Shown: positions 48,391-62,759 of the stretch, piece by piece
How positions within the stretch are numbered: position 1 is the first letter of the stretch
How the letters are laid out: each line of letters opens with the position of its first letter
Origin: Caprimulgus europaeus
Taxonomy: Eukaryota; Chordata; Aves; Caprimulgiformes; Caprimulgidae
DNA: 64,000 nucleotides
Assembly: GCA_907165065.1 (NCBI GenBank)
Contig: OU015532.1
Coordinates: 44,184,839-44,248,838, forward strand
Direction of reading: 5' to 3'
Notes under the pieces: generated by a model
What the model was told of the DNA's origin: nothing
Seen by the model: only the letters and a program-made list of their open reading frames with translations
The model's database searches: none
Program-made: the position numbers and the translations under genes

Positions 48391-51300
48391 GTGATTCAGC
48401 TATGTGTATGTTTATGTGAGCATCTAAATCTAATGACCCATTTTTGAACCCCTTGGTAAGCCGAAACCTCAGTGATAACAGAGTGAAGGTCTTAAAAATA
48501 CCAACTTCCTACAGTTTTCATGGAGATTGATGACTGGGTGAGGAAGAAAGAGCTGCACTTGCCTTTACTGCTGGAAAGGCTGCAGCATGTGCTCCCTCCA
48601 GTGAATGCACAGTTATTAATTAATACTCAACACCAGGAAAAACTCCAGAGTTCACATTCTCCTGGACAAAAGAAAATCACAAGATACAAACTTGTAAGAA
48701 ATGAGACATCAGGAATTCTGTTGCTCACAGAAATGCTCATTTTTCACTCTTTCACATGACCTAATACTCAGTGTTTCGTTATTTAACTTTGAGGTCCGTC
48801 TTTTTTTTTTAATTTCAGATTTACCTTTATCTTGGTTGACTTCCTTAATCAAAATGTCACACAGAAATTTTTAGTCACTCAGATTTTTGGTTTGACCTCC
48901 ATTTGTGAATCCATTCTTTCTGCATCTTGACTTTGTCTTCTTCAACATATCACTGTTTATGTCTCCAAGTTCTCCTTTATACAATGTCTTCTCCCTGCTG
49001 TCATCCCTGAGCACTCTGCTTATAATCTGGCCCTCTGTAATTGAGAAAATTGGTTTTTAGGTGAAGGACTAAAAAAAAAAAAGAAAAAAGAAAAAAAGAC
49101 TTGATTTTTCTAGAAGGGAAGGGAAGAATATAGTATCTTTCTGAAACTTCATAAAATTAATTCATGACCACAGTGAAAATTCAGCTGCCCTTTTATCAGG
49201 CTTGATAAATTTTCATATAAATGTTCACATTTCTGTCACATACACAAGAAATCTTTCTCTAGTTACAGATGGAGATGAAAATTTATTTCTGAGTCATGTA
49301 AAGTTATTCTGCGCTAGAGTTCATGCCATGGAAAGGCTGCATGGCTTACATGTCATATAAATCTGATTTTGCTTATTTTATTCTCAATGACCTTTCATTA
49401 GTAGCTAATATTTAAAAATATTGGAAATGATGGGCAATGATGTTGGGACCTTCTGAACAGAAGAGAATCAACACTTGGCATGGAAATACTTCCAGTAAAA
49501 AATAACAAGAACAGAAATGAAAAAAAAAAAGGCAGGATAAATTGTTCTTTCACCCTAGACTTTCAGCAGAATTGTTTCAGAAATACCAGCAATGAATTAA
49601 AGTCAGAATTTCAGAAGTAAGATCCTAAATCATGTACTTGCACAGACAATTTCTGGCATCCCTAAATAAAAATACAACTGATGCAAGAAATCAAGGATAG
49701 AAGTCTTTTATAATTGAGTGACAGATAATGAGAGGCAGCAGGGAAGAAAAGTGCTCTCTAGCGGGCCTGATTATGAGAGATGCTCCTCATTTTCCATCCA
49801 GGAGCATACAGAGCCATCTCTCATGCAGAGTTTTCAATCACTGTGTTTCATAATTCCCAGAGACCACACACAACTGCCTGCATAGGAGTGAAATTAAGAT
49901 CCTGTACTAAGTGAGAATTTGATTTTGCCCCGAGCAATTTCTGCAGAAAATTTTGTTAGTCATGTTCAGCCTGTGAAGTATTCCAGGTACAGCACTACCC
50001 CAGACAGCTTCATTTCCACAACCAGGAACAGCTCCTGAGTGACACTAGCTACAGCTCCCAGTTTCAGACCTAAACTGAGCAAAAAGAAATCAAGCAAATA
50101 CGAGTAAGGAAATTACACTTTACTTGTGCACTCTCAGATCAGATCACAACTCCCACACCAGCACGAGATAAACGGGCACATCACACTTGACAGGCAATAA
50201 CCTCAGTTCTGACCAAAAGGTGGAGAATTTTGAAATACTATTTTTGTTACCTGGATTTTATGTCATGCCTAAGCTCGAAGAAGAAAGCATCTCAAAAAAT
50301 GTTATTATTTAACATGTGTGTCAAATCCTATTGTGCAGACAGCAGTTTGTGCTTTAAATGTGCAATAGCTGTCTGCCTTGTAGTGTGCTACTGTTCACGT
50401 AATTGCCATCAAACTTTAGTGTTTTGGTTGAATAGTTGTTAGCTGTTAAGTTCCAATCTGCTTCTTATGCGTTGCTTGTAGGGAACAATGAAATTATCAG
50501 TTTATGATAAAAAAGCTTATGGAAGTGGATTGCAGTTGAGGCTAATAGTAATGGTTATATAATTGCAGTGAAGTCGAGGGAGCTTCATCAGGTCACTGTT
50601 TTTCTTGAGACTCTACAGACAAGTAGTTAAAAAGTGCCTGCTTCACTGACAAGAACCATGCACTATATGAAACATGCAGGAGAAAGGGAAAGCAGTTATG
50701 GGAATGTTTAAACAGTTTTAAAAAAAACCAAAAAACAACTACCTATTTTTTTCAGTGAGAATCTTCCAGATAACGAACATTTTAAGTGAAATCCAGCAGA
50801 CATTGTGGACAGCCTGAATCAAGTACTGGGGGAAAAGTGCAAATTGCTTCATATCTTCTCAACAGCATTGATTTTGTACCTCAATTATCACTATGTTCAT
50901 TCTGTCCTCCAGACCATTTTAATGAAAACACTTTAGAAGCACACTTGCCCCATCATCTTAAATTCTTAGGCTCCCCAAACCCTCCCTTGCCCCTGAATTA
51001 AATACCAGGCCTTCCTTCACTTGATTTATTTTGCTTTTCTTCAGTTGTTTGTTTGTTGTTGATTCCAATTTGCTAACATCTCTTTTTAAATATGTGGGAT
51101 TTTATTCATTAAAAGATCTCCAGGAAATCAAGTGAAATGCAACCACTTAGGTAGAATATTTTCCCCTAGATCTTCAGTAGCAGAAAATAAAAGCAGTGTA
51201 AAACTCTGCCATTATCTCATTAAAATCTGTTTCTGCTTTCAGCTTATAACCTCACTAAATTAGCATTAGAGGAACAGACCTTTATGTTAAATTCATTGCA

Positions 51301-54009
51301 GAGTTGTGCCAGCAGGACTAGTTGCATTTTAGTGGTCCCTCATTGCCTGTTTGCACAAAATTACAGCAAAACCCTGAACAGTAAATTAAAATGGAACACA
51401 ACCTTTTTATGTTGAACTTGGAGTAGCTGAAAGCTTCAGCTTCTTTAGAACTCCATTATTATTGCATAAAGCATGTTTTCCAGATTTAAAATTCTGAATG
51501 ACTGATTAATTAAAAACGCTTGCAATAATTAACATGCATGCTAGAGGAAGTCAGAAATTATTTATACAAAATTGCTTATGGTTTACTTCAGTGTACATAC
51601 AAGAAAGCCTGATATACTGACTCTCTTCCAGGACTTCCAACCCCACAAACTAACACTGCCTGGGTGCCTGATTTTAAATGATTCCTTGCAGTTGGTTTTT
51701 CTCTTACAGGCAGCTCTGTCTCTTCAAGTAGAGTTGTGCCCTGTGTGGATTTCATCTCTCCTGTTTGTGACCCAGCAGTTTGTGACCATGTTCTCCTCTT
51801 GCTTACTGCCTCTAGGGTTTTTTGGCAATGAGCTCTTTGTCTTCTTGATGCATATTAATAGAATATAAGACATTAAGACAGTGCAAAAACATAATCTCTA
51901 TCTAATAACTATTAGTGTAACCCAGGTTGTTGAATGATTGTTGAAAGCCAAATGTGGGGAATTCAACAGCATTTAACAGGATTTAAGCCCCAATGTTTTG
52001 CCCTCGTCTCTTTGCATGCTGTGTACTTCTTGCACAACAAGGGTTCTCTGGGCCATAATCCCATAAAGGGTGTCCATATGTGATTTAGGACTACAAAGTG
52101 CTTAAAGGATATATAAAAATACCAGTTTCATAGCATTGTATCCCTCTCAGCTCCTGTTTTACCTGACAGTCCAAGCAAGAACAAAGGTTATCCAAGTCCA
52201 TTTAGATAGGAAAGGATCTAGTGCTGGTTTGCACAGAGTCTTTTAACAGAATCTGCTCTGTAAAACTGATTTATTTGACAACTAACCTGCAAATGGACAC
52301 TGGCTGGAAGGTAAAATGACTGAAATGGCTCTAATTTTTAAAGAATTATAACTAAGATTGTGGTCTAGATCAGCTTGTATCAAAAGAAGGGCAAAGATTT
52401 TAATTTAGGGTCTGTTTTGTTCTTGCTTGTGTCTGGCCAGTTCAGGACCATAGGATTGTATGGGGACCAGGCAGATCACTGAACCTGCTTCAGTATTATT
52501 GCAACATCTCTTTGTGTAATCTCCATTTTGAGCTGACCAGGTGATGTTGATGATACCTGCAAGAGATATCATAGAGTCCATAGGAGATCTGTTTATTCAG
52601 AGTGCAGGTGTGCCTGAGCACACACGCTGAATGGAAATTGCCCACACCATAAAGCTGGCAGAAGGCTGAGTCTGCAGCTCCCCTGCAAACTCACCCAGAG
52701 TGCAGAGGCAGGTTCACCCACAAAGTTTGACTTCATGGATCTGCTCTTTCTACTTATTCCTAGTGATGTAAATTCAGTGTGGTGCTGTTACTAGATGTTC
52801 TTGTTATTCTTCTCCCTCCAGATTACTCACCAAGGGCCCACTGTGTTTGTGCATGGATATGCTTCTTGTGGAAGAACTGTCTGTGAAAGACAAGCTCGAT
52901 GACTCTTAAAGATGTGTGCATTCTTTCAATTGAACCCAGCACAGCCCCCTGAACGTTACAATTAATAGTTGCAAATGTATTTCAAAGAAAAATCCTTCTT
53001 TTTATATGCAGAATTTCCTCTTAAAATTACCTCTGTCCAGTGCCTCATAGAGGCAACTACAATCTTATCTGTGCATGAAGATGGAAAGACTTTATGTGAC
53101 TAAAGATGATTTTCAGGCAATAGAGATAATGTCTTCAATAGCTGGTAAGGCGAGATCATGACGTTTCTTGCAGTGTCTGTCATTTACTTATAACGTTGGA
53201 AAAGTCTAAGTTGTCAGGTATAAGATATTGTGACATTAGTTTTTTCCTGCATGTGGAAATGGACCATAATAGTTATTGCAAGCTGGCTAGCACGCTTTGA
53301 ATTTATCTCCTGCTTTATTGTGCACTGATTACCCCTTGTGGACAAGCCCATTAGTTTCCCCTAGTGTGTTTATGTTTTTTCCCAGAACACTCTGCAAGGG
53401 GACTTGTGATGATGGAGTCTCCTCACTTTACAAGTGAAGCAATTTGAAAAATCAGTCCCAGTGCATTTAAAAAATCCAAACCAACCCAAAACTTTCCTAG
53501 AATAACTATTTATCCCTCCTCACTCTTTTCGCCTGGCAGTGCATGAAGATGACTTTATACCGCAACACCATGTAAGGTTTTGTCAGTGTTGGTGCAACTG
53601 CATTACTCTGTCATGAATAACATAACCAAGATAAATTCAAGATGATGACATTGTTTAATACTGAACTGTTATGTGGTCTGTTCACCATATAAAATATGAT
53701 TAACTCTCTGGGCTTAGGTAGAAATCAGTTAGCCAGACTGTAAAGCTGTGAGACTACTAGGCTAGGTATTTGCTGGTATTTCAAATTGGCAACTGAGGGT
53801 GATTTATTTGACTAAAAAATTAGCATTTCCAAGTTTTGCCATGCTGTGATTGTGAGGGCTGATCTAGCCACAAATTGAAAAACAGGTTTATTTGGTAGTG
53901 TGCTGCTCTAGAATGGGCAGGGAGAGATGGTTAAGCCTAATATTACATGGAGTGGAGAAGGTAAGGCTTCATGTACTCTGAAATGCATCACTGATGTTTT
54001 TCTTTCACC
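48391..54009. other. Unique AT-rich noncoding DNA
   Basis: About 5.6 kb with no gene recognised. An A-rich run with single G interruptions lies at about 49,071-49,099, and an A run at about 49,520-49,530. Around 51,480-51,560 there are several TTAATTAA/AATTAAC words typical of homeodomain sites. No CR1 or LTR seen. Confidence 0.5.
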
Positions 54010-54370
54010 TAAGAACCTGTATTGGGTGTACTGGGTCAGATGAAAGGCCCACCTAGCCCAGTGTTCCATGTCCAGCACTGGCCATACAGGGATGCCTAGG
54101 GAAGAACAAGAACAAGGCAAGCAGGAATGATACCTCCCCCTAATACAGCTCTGACAATCCCTGGGCTGGATGTGGTTTTGAGGTGTTTAGTAACCCTTAG
54201 GAGACCTCTCCTTGAGCTCATGTGAGCTTTATTACCTACAAAGTCTTTGTGGCAAGAAGTTGCACAGGTCCACCACCTGTCACGTGAAGAACCACCTTTC
54301 TTGTTTGCCTTGAACCTGGCTGCTGCCAGCTTCTTCTCTTTTCCAGACCAAAGAGTCCTAGCTAACTTAA
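54010..54370 (-). mobile_element. Ancient CR1 LINE relic
   Basis: TACTGGGTCAGATGAAAGGC, CCACCTAGCCCAGTGTTCCA and then GGCAAGAAGTTGCACAGGTC with GTGAAGAACCACCTTTCTTG follow, in order, the reverse complement of the old amniote CR1 3' region (ACTGGGTCAGACCAAAGGTC, CATCTAGCCCAGTATCCTGT, GGCAAGGAGTTCCACAGGTT, TGTGAAGAAATACTTCC). The order and spacing are kept over about 360 bp though many bases differ. A second relic of this type is at 23.2 kb. Confidence 0.85.
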
Positions 54371-55384
54371 ATCATTCTCCAAATGGAAATCTTGCATCTT
54401 GCACCATTACTGCCAAATTAGACCCTTTTGCCCTCTGATTCTGGAAATTATTGAGTAGCTTTTGGAAAAGTTAACCCCACAACTTTTACTGCATGGAAAC
54501 ATTTAATTTCTGTACATTCCTGTATACCTGTCTGTCAGATTCTGAACTACCACAGACCTGTAAGTTTGCTGATTTCAAAGAAGCTCCATCAGTTTAGACC
54601 AAATGAAGCTGTGATCCAGGATTTGTCCTTCTCTTTACTGCTGGTGATGGAAATTTAATAGGTTTTTGAAGATTTTTACAACTTTTGTAGCCTACCTTCA
54701 AAATAATCAGTGATTTAAATGTTCAAAATAAGCTCTCTACAGAGTTAAATGACAAAGAGAAGTTTGTAAAACAAAGCAGAGCTGTGCTTTTTCCTTTTTG
54801 AATTTAGGTTTATTTCTGAATTGAATTTGACCTGATATTACTGCTTTGGTGAGAATTTGGACTGTGGAAACACTATATGCCCTAGAAGTGCCTTATATAG
54901 CTTATTGCATGGATAGTATAAGGACAGTGAATATTTCAGTAGTGAACACTTCAGTGTGAGGATGACAGCAGTGGCTGGGGTGGACAAGTAACCTCTGTAA
55001 ATGAAAAGACCTTTACATTGTGCACATATAGGAGGAACATTCAGTAGCATTCAAAATAAGTGTGAACTTTTATGAACTGAAACAAAGAAAGATTGTAAAA
55101 TAAGCAAAGTGAAGCTGACTAAACGCTTTATACAAGGAGTCTGTGGAAGGAACAGGAAAAGGTGTAGGCACAGCCTGCCTTTATAACTACCGTGTTAAAA
55201 ACCAACATGCAAATTGTTTATGCAGAAGTCAAAACCAAACCAAGCAAACTACCTCAGAGCTGGGCAGCATTCCACCGACCCTGGCAAGACTTGTTACATC
55301 ATGCCTTAAAAATGCCAGGGAGAGCTTCAGAGACTATTAGCATTGCAGTCAATGTTGCAATAATCCAAGCACCAGCTAACGAAC
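54371..55384. other. Unique noncoding DNA
   Basis: No gene or repeat recognised. AT-rich with short frames. Confidence 0.5.
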
Positions 55385-56129
<745 letters not shown>

Positions 56130-57368
56130 CAAACCAACACATGGAGCATGTAGCTGGGCTTACTTTGCTTTTTAGAGTTGGTCACATTCTGATTGCATGT
56201 GTTCCGTATATAAATATTAACTGTGATCTACATGTGCACTTTTCAATGGTTTGATGAGTGGGCAATCATTCGAGGCAATCATGCAATAAACTTTGCTTAC
56301 AAATTCCAAACAAGATAGCACATAACAGGGAGCAAGTCATACTGCTGACTTTTACATTCAAACCTGCCACATGACAAACTATATTTCACATTTAAGATAT
56401 TAAACAACCCTGTCATTCCTGGTTGCCTCCAGAGTCAAATTTTGTGCCTTGATGAGAGTGGATTTTAGCTTCTTTTTGGCCAAGTAAACTTCGGGCAGAA
56501 GGTGGCAGCCTGAAGAATTTGCCGACATACTGTAGTTTCCTCTCCTTCAGAGATTCAGAGGTCCAGTTTCAACCAGATGATTTTGTTAAAGCAATGAAAT
56601 TAAAGGTTGATCAGGGATATAGACTCTCATGCTTCACTAATTAAATGCCTTTAATTACAGAAAATTGAATTGAGACACTTGCTGTGGGAGACAGGTTATT
56701 TGGTGACTGCTAGTTGCAGAACTTCCTTCTGTAAAGTGTCTAGTGCAGAATTCCTGTGCTCCCTAGAAATATGAGATATATTTCTGTGCTGCAGAGGTGG
56801 AACAAGTATGTTTCTTCACAATAGCTCTATTAGTCTCAGCTAACAGTGAACTGTAGAGCCTGCAGCACTGTTTTCAGCAGACACACGGGATGCCGAGAGG
56901 CTACAGCAAGTCACAGCACAGGCAGAGCACTGGGTGCTGGCTGACACGCTTCCAGAGTGGTTACACTCCTTCCGTGCTATCTCAGAGTGTCAGCTGTGGA
57001 CAACGCTGCCTGTGCTGCTATCCACTGGTTTCTGGGACAATCATCTGACTTACCAAATAATATTATTTTCTACCAGTTTCCTCCAATTCTGCTTGTGGGC
57101 ACAGAGTGCAAGATTTTTCTCCACTATTTGTTGCTCCTGCCTCTCAGTGTGGATACTGGGCTCTATCTTCTTCTTAATGTGAAGAAATAGGACCAATTCT
57201 TTCCTACCAGTAGCATTCCATTAACTGGAAGCAAGCTGGGGAGCCTCCTGCAATGAACTGCCTTCTGTGCTACCTGACCTTTTGATTTGTGAGAGCTTAT
57301 TTTAAATCATGTCATGGTGTGCCAGGTGAAAACAGCTGGATGGAGCTCAGCGCCATTCACACTTATAT
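56130..57368. other. Unique noncoding DNA
   Basis: No recognised gene or repeat. Open frames near 56,934-57,190 overlap each other and look random. Confidence 0.5.
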
Positions 57369-57756
57369 GGACTGGGGTTGTTGAGCCTGGAGAAGAGGAG
57401 GCTGAGGGGAGACCTTCTGGCTCTGTCCAACTCCCTGAAAGGAGGGTGTAGTGAGGTGGGGGGTGGTTTGTTCAACCAAGGAACAAGTGGAAGTGGCCTC
57501 AAGTTGCACTAAGGGCAGTTGAGATTGGATGTGAGGAAGAATTTCTTTGCTGAAAGGGTTCTGAGGCATTGGAAGGGGTTGCCCAGGGCAGTGGTGGAGT
57601 CCCCATCCCTGGAGGGATTGAAGAGTCGTGTAGACACAGTGCTGAGGGACATGGGTTAGTCGGGGACTGGTCAGTGTGAGGTTAATGATTGGACTCAGTG
57701 ATCTTAAAGGTCTTTTCCAATCCAGGCAATTCTGGGATTCTCTGTGATTCTGTGAG
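57369..57756 (+). mobile_element. CR1 LINE 3' fragment
   Basis: GTTGTTGAGCCTGGAGAAGA, GGAGGCTGAGGGGAGACCTT, GGCAGTGGTGGAGTCCCCAT, TGGACTCAGTGATCTTAAAG, then the tail TGGGATTCTCTGTGATTCTG. Plus orientation. It matches the copy at 39.0 kb in subfamily. Reading frames of ORF2 are broken. Confidence 0.95.
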
Positions 57757-58510
57757 CACTGGGATTATACTCACATTGCTCTGTGTGCACATTCCTGCCA
57801 TTTTCCTTATGGAAGCTGGTAGCCAGGGAGTTTTCCCTCAGTGTGCACAAAGCAGCACTTTGGGAAGCGTAGTCTTGTATTCTCTTTCAACTTCTAAACT
57901 GACTCAGTACTACCTGAGGTCTGTTGTGCAATGCCATCTGTGTAACAGCTAATAATTCCAACTCTTCAGCCTGCAGGATCCCAGAGCATTCTCCAAAATA
58001 ATGTACAAGTGTCATTTACTGAGCCCTGTATGAAGCTTATCAAATAAGTAACATCTGAATCTTACAGCTGAGTAAATATTCCACCCATTCAATAAAACCT
58101 ACATAGGGTGGGTCTCTGTAAGAGCTGAGGAGAGTTGGCATTCTGAGAGAATATACAATCTACTGAAATGAAATTTGAACCAGTAGGTCTGTTAACAGCC
58201 TGGAAGAGTCCCCAGGAACAGGGTGTGTGATGAAATCTTACCATAAAAAAGCAGCTCACCTGTCCTCACTGAAGGGTTGGACTTTAAAACAAAAAACTTG
58301 AATGCATTTAGCCCGCCCCCAAGATACCAATAAAAGAACAAGCTTGTCATGCCAACTGAGAAATAAAACTTTGCAACAACTTGTGACAAAAATCCAGTGT
58401 CCAGTATTATTTAAAAAGAAAATACAGTGTCAGTACTTGTTCCATCCCATTGCTGTCCTCTGAGAGCCACCAGCTCATGATCTCAACTGTTGGCTCGCTG
58501 CCTTTGAGGC
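57757..58510. other. Unique noncoding DNA
   Basis: No gene recognised. The words CATTTACTGAGCCCTGTATG and AATCTTACAGCTGAGTAAAT near 58,014-58,075 faintly recall the left part of MIR, but I do not call it. Confidence 0.45.
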
Positions 58511-58622
58511 AGTTGTTATCTTGCCATTCTGCAGATGAGAGTGGGGAAAGGTAATGATGAACAGACTAATAAAGCTGATCAATGTTCACACCACAAATTG
58601 ACAGCAGAGCTGATAGGAGAAA
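58511..58622 (+). mobile_element. MIR/CORE-SINE relic
   Basis: GTTATCTTGCCATTCTGCAG, ATGAGAGTGGGGAAAGGTAA and CACACCACAAATTGACAGCA, then GAGCTGATAGGA, follow the MIR core order (TTATCCCCATTTTACAGATG, AGGAAACTGAGG, GGTCACACAGC, GGCAGAGCTGGGA). Old and diverged. Confidence 0.6.
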
Positions 58623-60387
58623 CATCTTCATTCCAGTTCATCTACTGTAGCTGTATCCATCTACGTTGGTCAGATATATCTAACCCTGAGTTCATCCTGC
58701 CAGGTTAATGCGTACAGAATGTGTCAGGTTTTGTGCAGCTGCCCTGCCAGAGGTGGGGGTTCATCCAGCACAGCTACACTTGTGTGGCAGAGCATCGTGC
58801 ACTTGTTCTTCAGAGTCATGAAGTTGAATTTTACCATTCACTTTGTACAAAATTTCAACAGTTGCCAAAAAAAGGAATGAAAAATCTGGACAGAATCAGT
58901 TGGAGAAGAGTGGATTGTAAAAAAAAAAAAAGTACCAGATAGAAAATCCAGATCAGTTTTCCAGCACTGGTGGAGCTGACAGGCACTCCAGCCAAAGGGA
59001 GCAGTTGGTCTTTCTCAAAGACAGATTGCAGGCTTATCCCACAAAACTAGCAAAAGCCACGTCATCTGTTTGTCTTTCAGCCACTTCACATATTTCTTTT
59101 TCTTGTAGGAAGGAGACTGCTGACATTCAGAGTAACAAAATAGCATGAAGGTTTCTCTCCTCTAGCCACCAATAATAATTTCTGGCAATATTTTGTTTAT
59201 GTCAGTGGATATTTTGAAACATTTTAAACTGTTACAGTAGAGATTTAAAATGTTCTTTTACACGTGCACATTCTGATTAAGAATATTTAGAAAGTTGTCT
59301 GTTGGTGACAACAGCTCTACCACTTGAAGAGGTGAAATGATCAAAGGTTTTGTACATATTTTTGTAGCTGTCTGGATGTTGAGAGAGTGAGGTATGGCTG
59401 GCTGCCACAGGGAACTCACAGAAAGTCACTGGCAGATGAGACATGACCTGCAGCATTTGCTTAGGTGGGAACAGGAGCTGCTTTGCTCTTCCTGGACGTG
59501 CAGAATATAATGTCAGTCCGATGTGCATCTCTTTCCAAGAGGTGCTGTTGGTCAGCTTCTAGGACTGCACCTCTAGAAAATACTTTTAGTTGCTTATGCC
59601 TCCAAATCTTCTCTGGGTTTTGTCTGATTGGTATGTTTGTGGTACGTAGAAATATATGTACTTCATAAGAACACATTTATTATTTAATTCCCTAATTGCA
59701 TCATTTTATCTGTGTAAAGTTTTGTGTTGCACAGGTGTGAAAGAGAGAATAAAAAAAATAAAGCTTATAATAATTATCCCAGGTTTGAAGCCATCCTGGA
59801 CAGTGAGTATCCTTTATGGAGTGTCTATAGGAATGATTAAAACCTGCTCTATAAATTGTGCTGCTCCAGGATCTGTGTTGCCATTAACATGTGTTTGACT
59901 TCTCAGTGGTTAAGCTGCATCTTCAGATGTCAGTTTTCATCGGTTCCCTCTCATGGCACTCCCATTTCTGTTATCACACATCAAATTTGCTGTAGGAAAT
60001 AGAAACATCAAAAGGAAATAATAATTTGTTTTAAAATATGTTTGTAAAAGATTATGTAAACTTTTCATCCTTGATGTCTGCAATGACAGAGGAGCTAAGT
60101 TGTCTTCAACCCTTCCCTGGAGACAACTCTTAGAGTTCAAACAAACAGCAAGTCTCATTTGAACATGATGTAAATATACAGCGTGTAAGATTGTTTTACC
60201 TTTGTTAATAAGACTACATAGGTTATATCTGTGTTTCTAGTTCAATCTACCACCTGCAGTACACATGGGAAAAGGAGGGCACAAAAAGAGCCTCACTCAT
60301 TTTGAGTCCTTATGAGATAGGAATCCTCACTTACATACTGCACCCTTTGGGGAGTAACTCTCAAATTAGTAAAGCACTTCTCCCTAG
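58623..60387. other. Unique noncoding DNA
   Basis: No gene or repeat recognised. A short A run lies near 58,919-58,931. Confidence 0.5.
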
Positions 60388-60932
60388 ATTCATAGAACCA
60401 CAGCATAGTTTGGGCTGGAAGGGACCTTAAAGCTCATCCAGTTCCAACTCCCTGCCAGCAGCAGGGACACCTTCCACTAGAACAGGCTGCTCAAAGCCTC
60501 ATCCAGCCTGGCTGAGAACACTTCCAGGGAGGAGCAGCCACAGCTTCTCTGGGCAACCTGGGCCAGTGTCTCACCACTCTCACAGCAAAGAATTTCTTCC
60601 TAATATCTCTTCTAAACCTCCCTTCTTTCAGTTTAAAGACATTTCCCCTTGTTCTGTCATTAACTGCCCTTACAAAAAGTCCCTCCCCAGCTTTCTTGCA
60701 GGACCCTTCAGGTACTGGGAGGCCGCTATCTTCTCCTGGAGCCTTCTCTTCTCCAGGCTGAACAGCCCCAACTCTCTCAGCCTGTCCTCACAGCAGAGCT
60801 GCTCCAGCCCTCGCATCATCCTCGTGGCCTCCCCTGGACTCGTTCCGAGTGGTCCATGTATTTCTTGTGTTGGGGGCTCCAGAACTGGACACAGCACTCC
60901 AGGTGGGGCCTTACAAGAGTGGAGTACAGAGA
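60388..60932 (-). mobile_element. CR1 LINE, 545-bp 3' fragment
   Basis: It starts at the left with ATTCATAGAACCACAGCATA, then GGAAGGGACCTTAAAGCTCA, CACCTTCCACTAGAACAGGC, CTTCTCTGGGCAACCTGGGC and CAGGCTGAACAGCCCCAACT. The minus-strand translation [20 protein letters not shown] is the ORF2 C-terminus, with frame breaks. This is the most common CR1 tail type, also present at 18.1 and 63.2 kb. Confidence 0.95.
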
Positions 60933-62759
60933 CACGTTCCTTGTGCAAAGGAAAATTTTGTGCTGCCATTTTAGAGAAGGTGAATTTTAATCTCTCTTTT
61001 AATGCACCAGCTTCATAGCCCAATTTTAATTCAGAATTGCAAAAGTCTTGCACACAGTAGATAGCTTATCATTGGTACAAATAAAACACTACTACAGTAG
61101 CCAAACACAGGTTTGCATAGAAATAAACACTGAGGCTTTTGTCCCTCTTTCAGCAACGGCCAAATCAAAACTGCCTCTGATAGTAACCAGGTCCTAAACA
61201 GGACAGTGCTCTGATGCTTGTTGTTAAAAGGCATTGCAGCATGTCAGCTTAACCTGGCATAACTGGCAGAAGAGAAAGCCATCTCAGGATACAAACATGG
61301 GTAAATACTTCATTTAAGAACTATGAGGCTTTTCAAAAACACTAACTGTAGGTTATCAATGTCAAAAAAAATATCTGGGTGATTGTCAGGGATGCTGTGA
61401 AGTCATCACTTGAATTAATATGAAAAGATAGTGGTGAAAGTCAGTTTGAAATTATGCAATGTCAATTTTTTCAAAATTGATAGAGAACTCTGAATAATTT
61501 GGCTTTTCTAACTATCTTGAATCTTACTTTCCTTCTTTAAGGTTAAAAGTAACAAATTACCAAAAGAACCCTGAGAAAATGAAGAACCGAGCTGCAAAAC
61601 CTGGTGACAGGGCAGTGACTCTGAGTGTTACGGACAAAAGCTTTGTTTCTCCCCACTGGCTGGCAGTTTCCTGGTTCCAGTGGGACACCGAGGGAGCTCC
61701 CACCCAGTGGGAATGCTGGAGGATTGACACAAAACCTTGTTCAACCTTGGCATTTGGCGGAGAACCAACACAAACGGGCACAGCAGAGCAGTGTGCTCAC
61801 CACAGCCCTTCGTTCCCAGCAAAGAGCCTGATAAGTTTTGATCCAGCTGGAGTTTTTTCCAGGGATAATGGAGTTTAATAAGTACGAAAAAAAAGTCCTG
61901 AACATGTCTATCCCTGTAGCAAGACCTGTTTCCAGACCTGCAAGTAGATGCTTTGCCTCAGTTGCAGGAGAAGGGCTTGTTGGTGGAACTGAAGGCTGTT
62001 ATTCCCTTTCTGGTAGATACTTTATGACCACAGGGAGGTTATTTTATTGTATGAGATACAAAGTCATGCTTCATACTTGTTTGTTAGCCACAGTCTTTGC
62101 TCTGAGCTGGTGTTGCTAGAAAAAGAAATGAAATCCAACTAAGGCCCTGATATAACTTTTTAATTTCCAGGTAGGATACAGCATCTAGATTATCTGGCAC
62201 TCTCTAGGAGGTAGATCCTTTTCCTTAATGCACTTGCTAATGGAGGGAAAAACTGGTAGTTCAAGTTACAGTGGGACATGTGATTTGAGAATGGGCTGAT
62301 AAGTAAATGGTACCGACAAATTGATTTTGCTTGCTTATTAGCTGGTTTTCCATTTGTGCCAAATACTGGTAGAGGCAATAACAATGAAATGCCCTTGGGA
62401 AATTTAAGAATTATTTCAATTGTAGCTACTGATGTAATAATAAATTCACAGAAATTAGTCAAAAGCAAAATGAAATAATTAATCTTAATGAAAGCTTAAT
62501 TGAATAAAATGTGTTTGTCTTGTCTGGTTTTGGTTTACAGAAGTATTTATGTCCAGAATTCAGCAGAGTTTTATGTGATGTGCTACAGACTGTCTTTGTC
62601 TGGCAGATCTTTTATTCAGATGATCATCCTTTGAAAGTCTGTGCATAAACCTTTGGCACAGACAACGCTGAGAAAGAGGCCAGCTGGGGTCATTAGTTGA
62701 GAAGGCAATAGTATTTTCCCTCCAAGCCACAGATAGAGTGTTCCACATTTCTATTTCAG
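60933..62759. other. Unique noncoding DNA, possible intron
   Basis: No gene recognised. Overlapping frames near 61,579-61,880 on both strands sit in a slightly GC-richer patch and match nothing I know. If the exon at 62,760 is real, this stretch would be its upstream intron. Confidence 0.45.

Noticed and set aside
49071-49099. A-rich run suggestive of a processed pseudogene tail
   Set aside because: The upstream sequence shows no coding similarity or long frame; it is a simple A-rich tract.
58014-58075. Possible fifth MIR relic
   Set aside because: Only scattered words resemble the MIR left half, with no core match.
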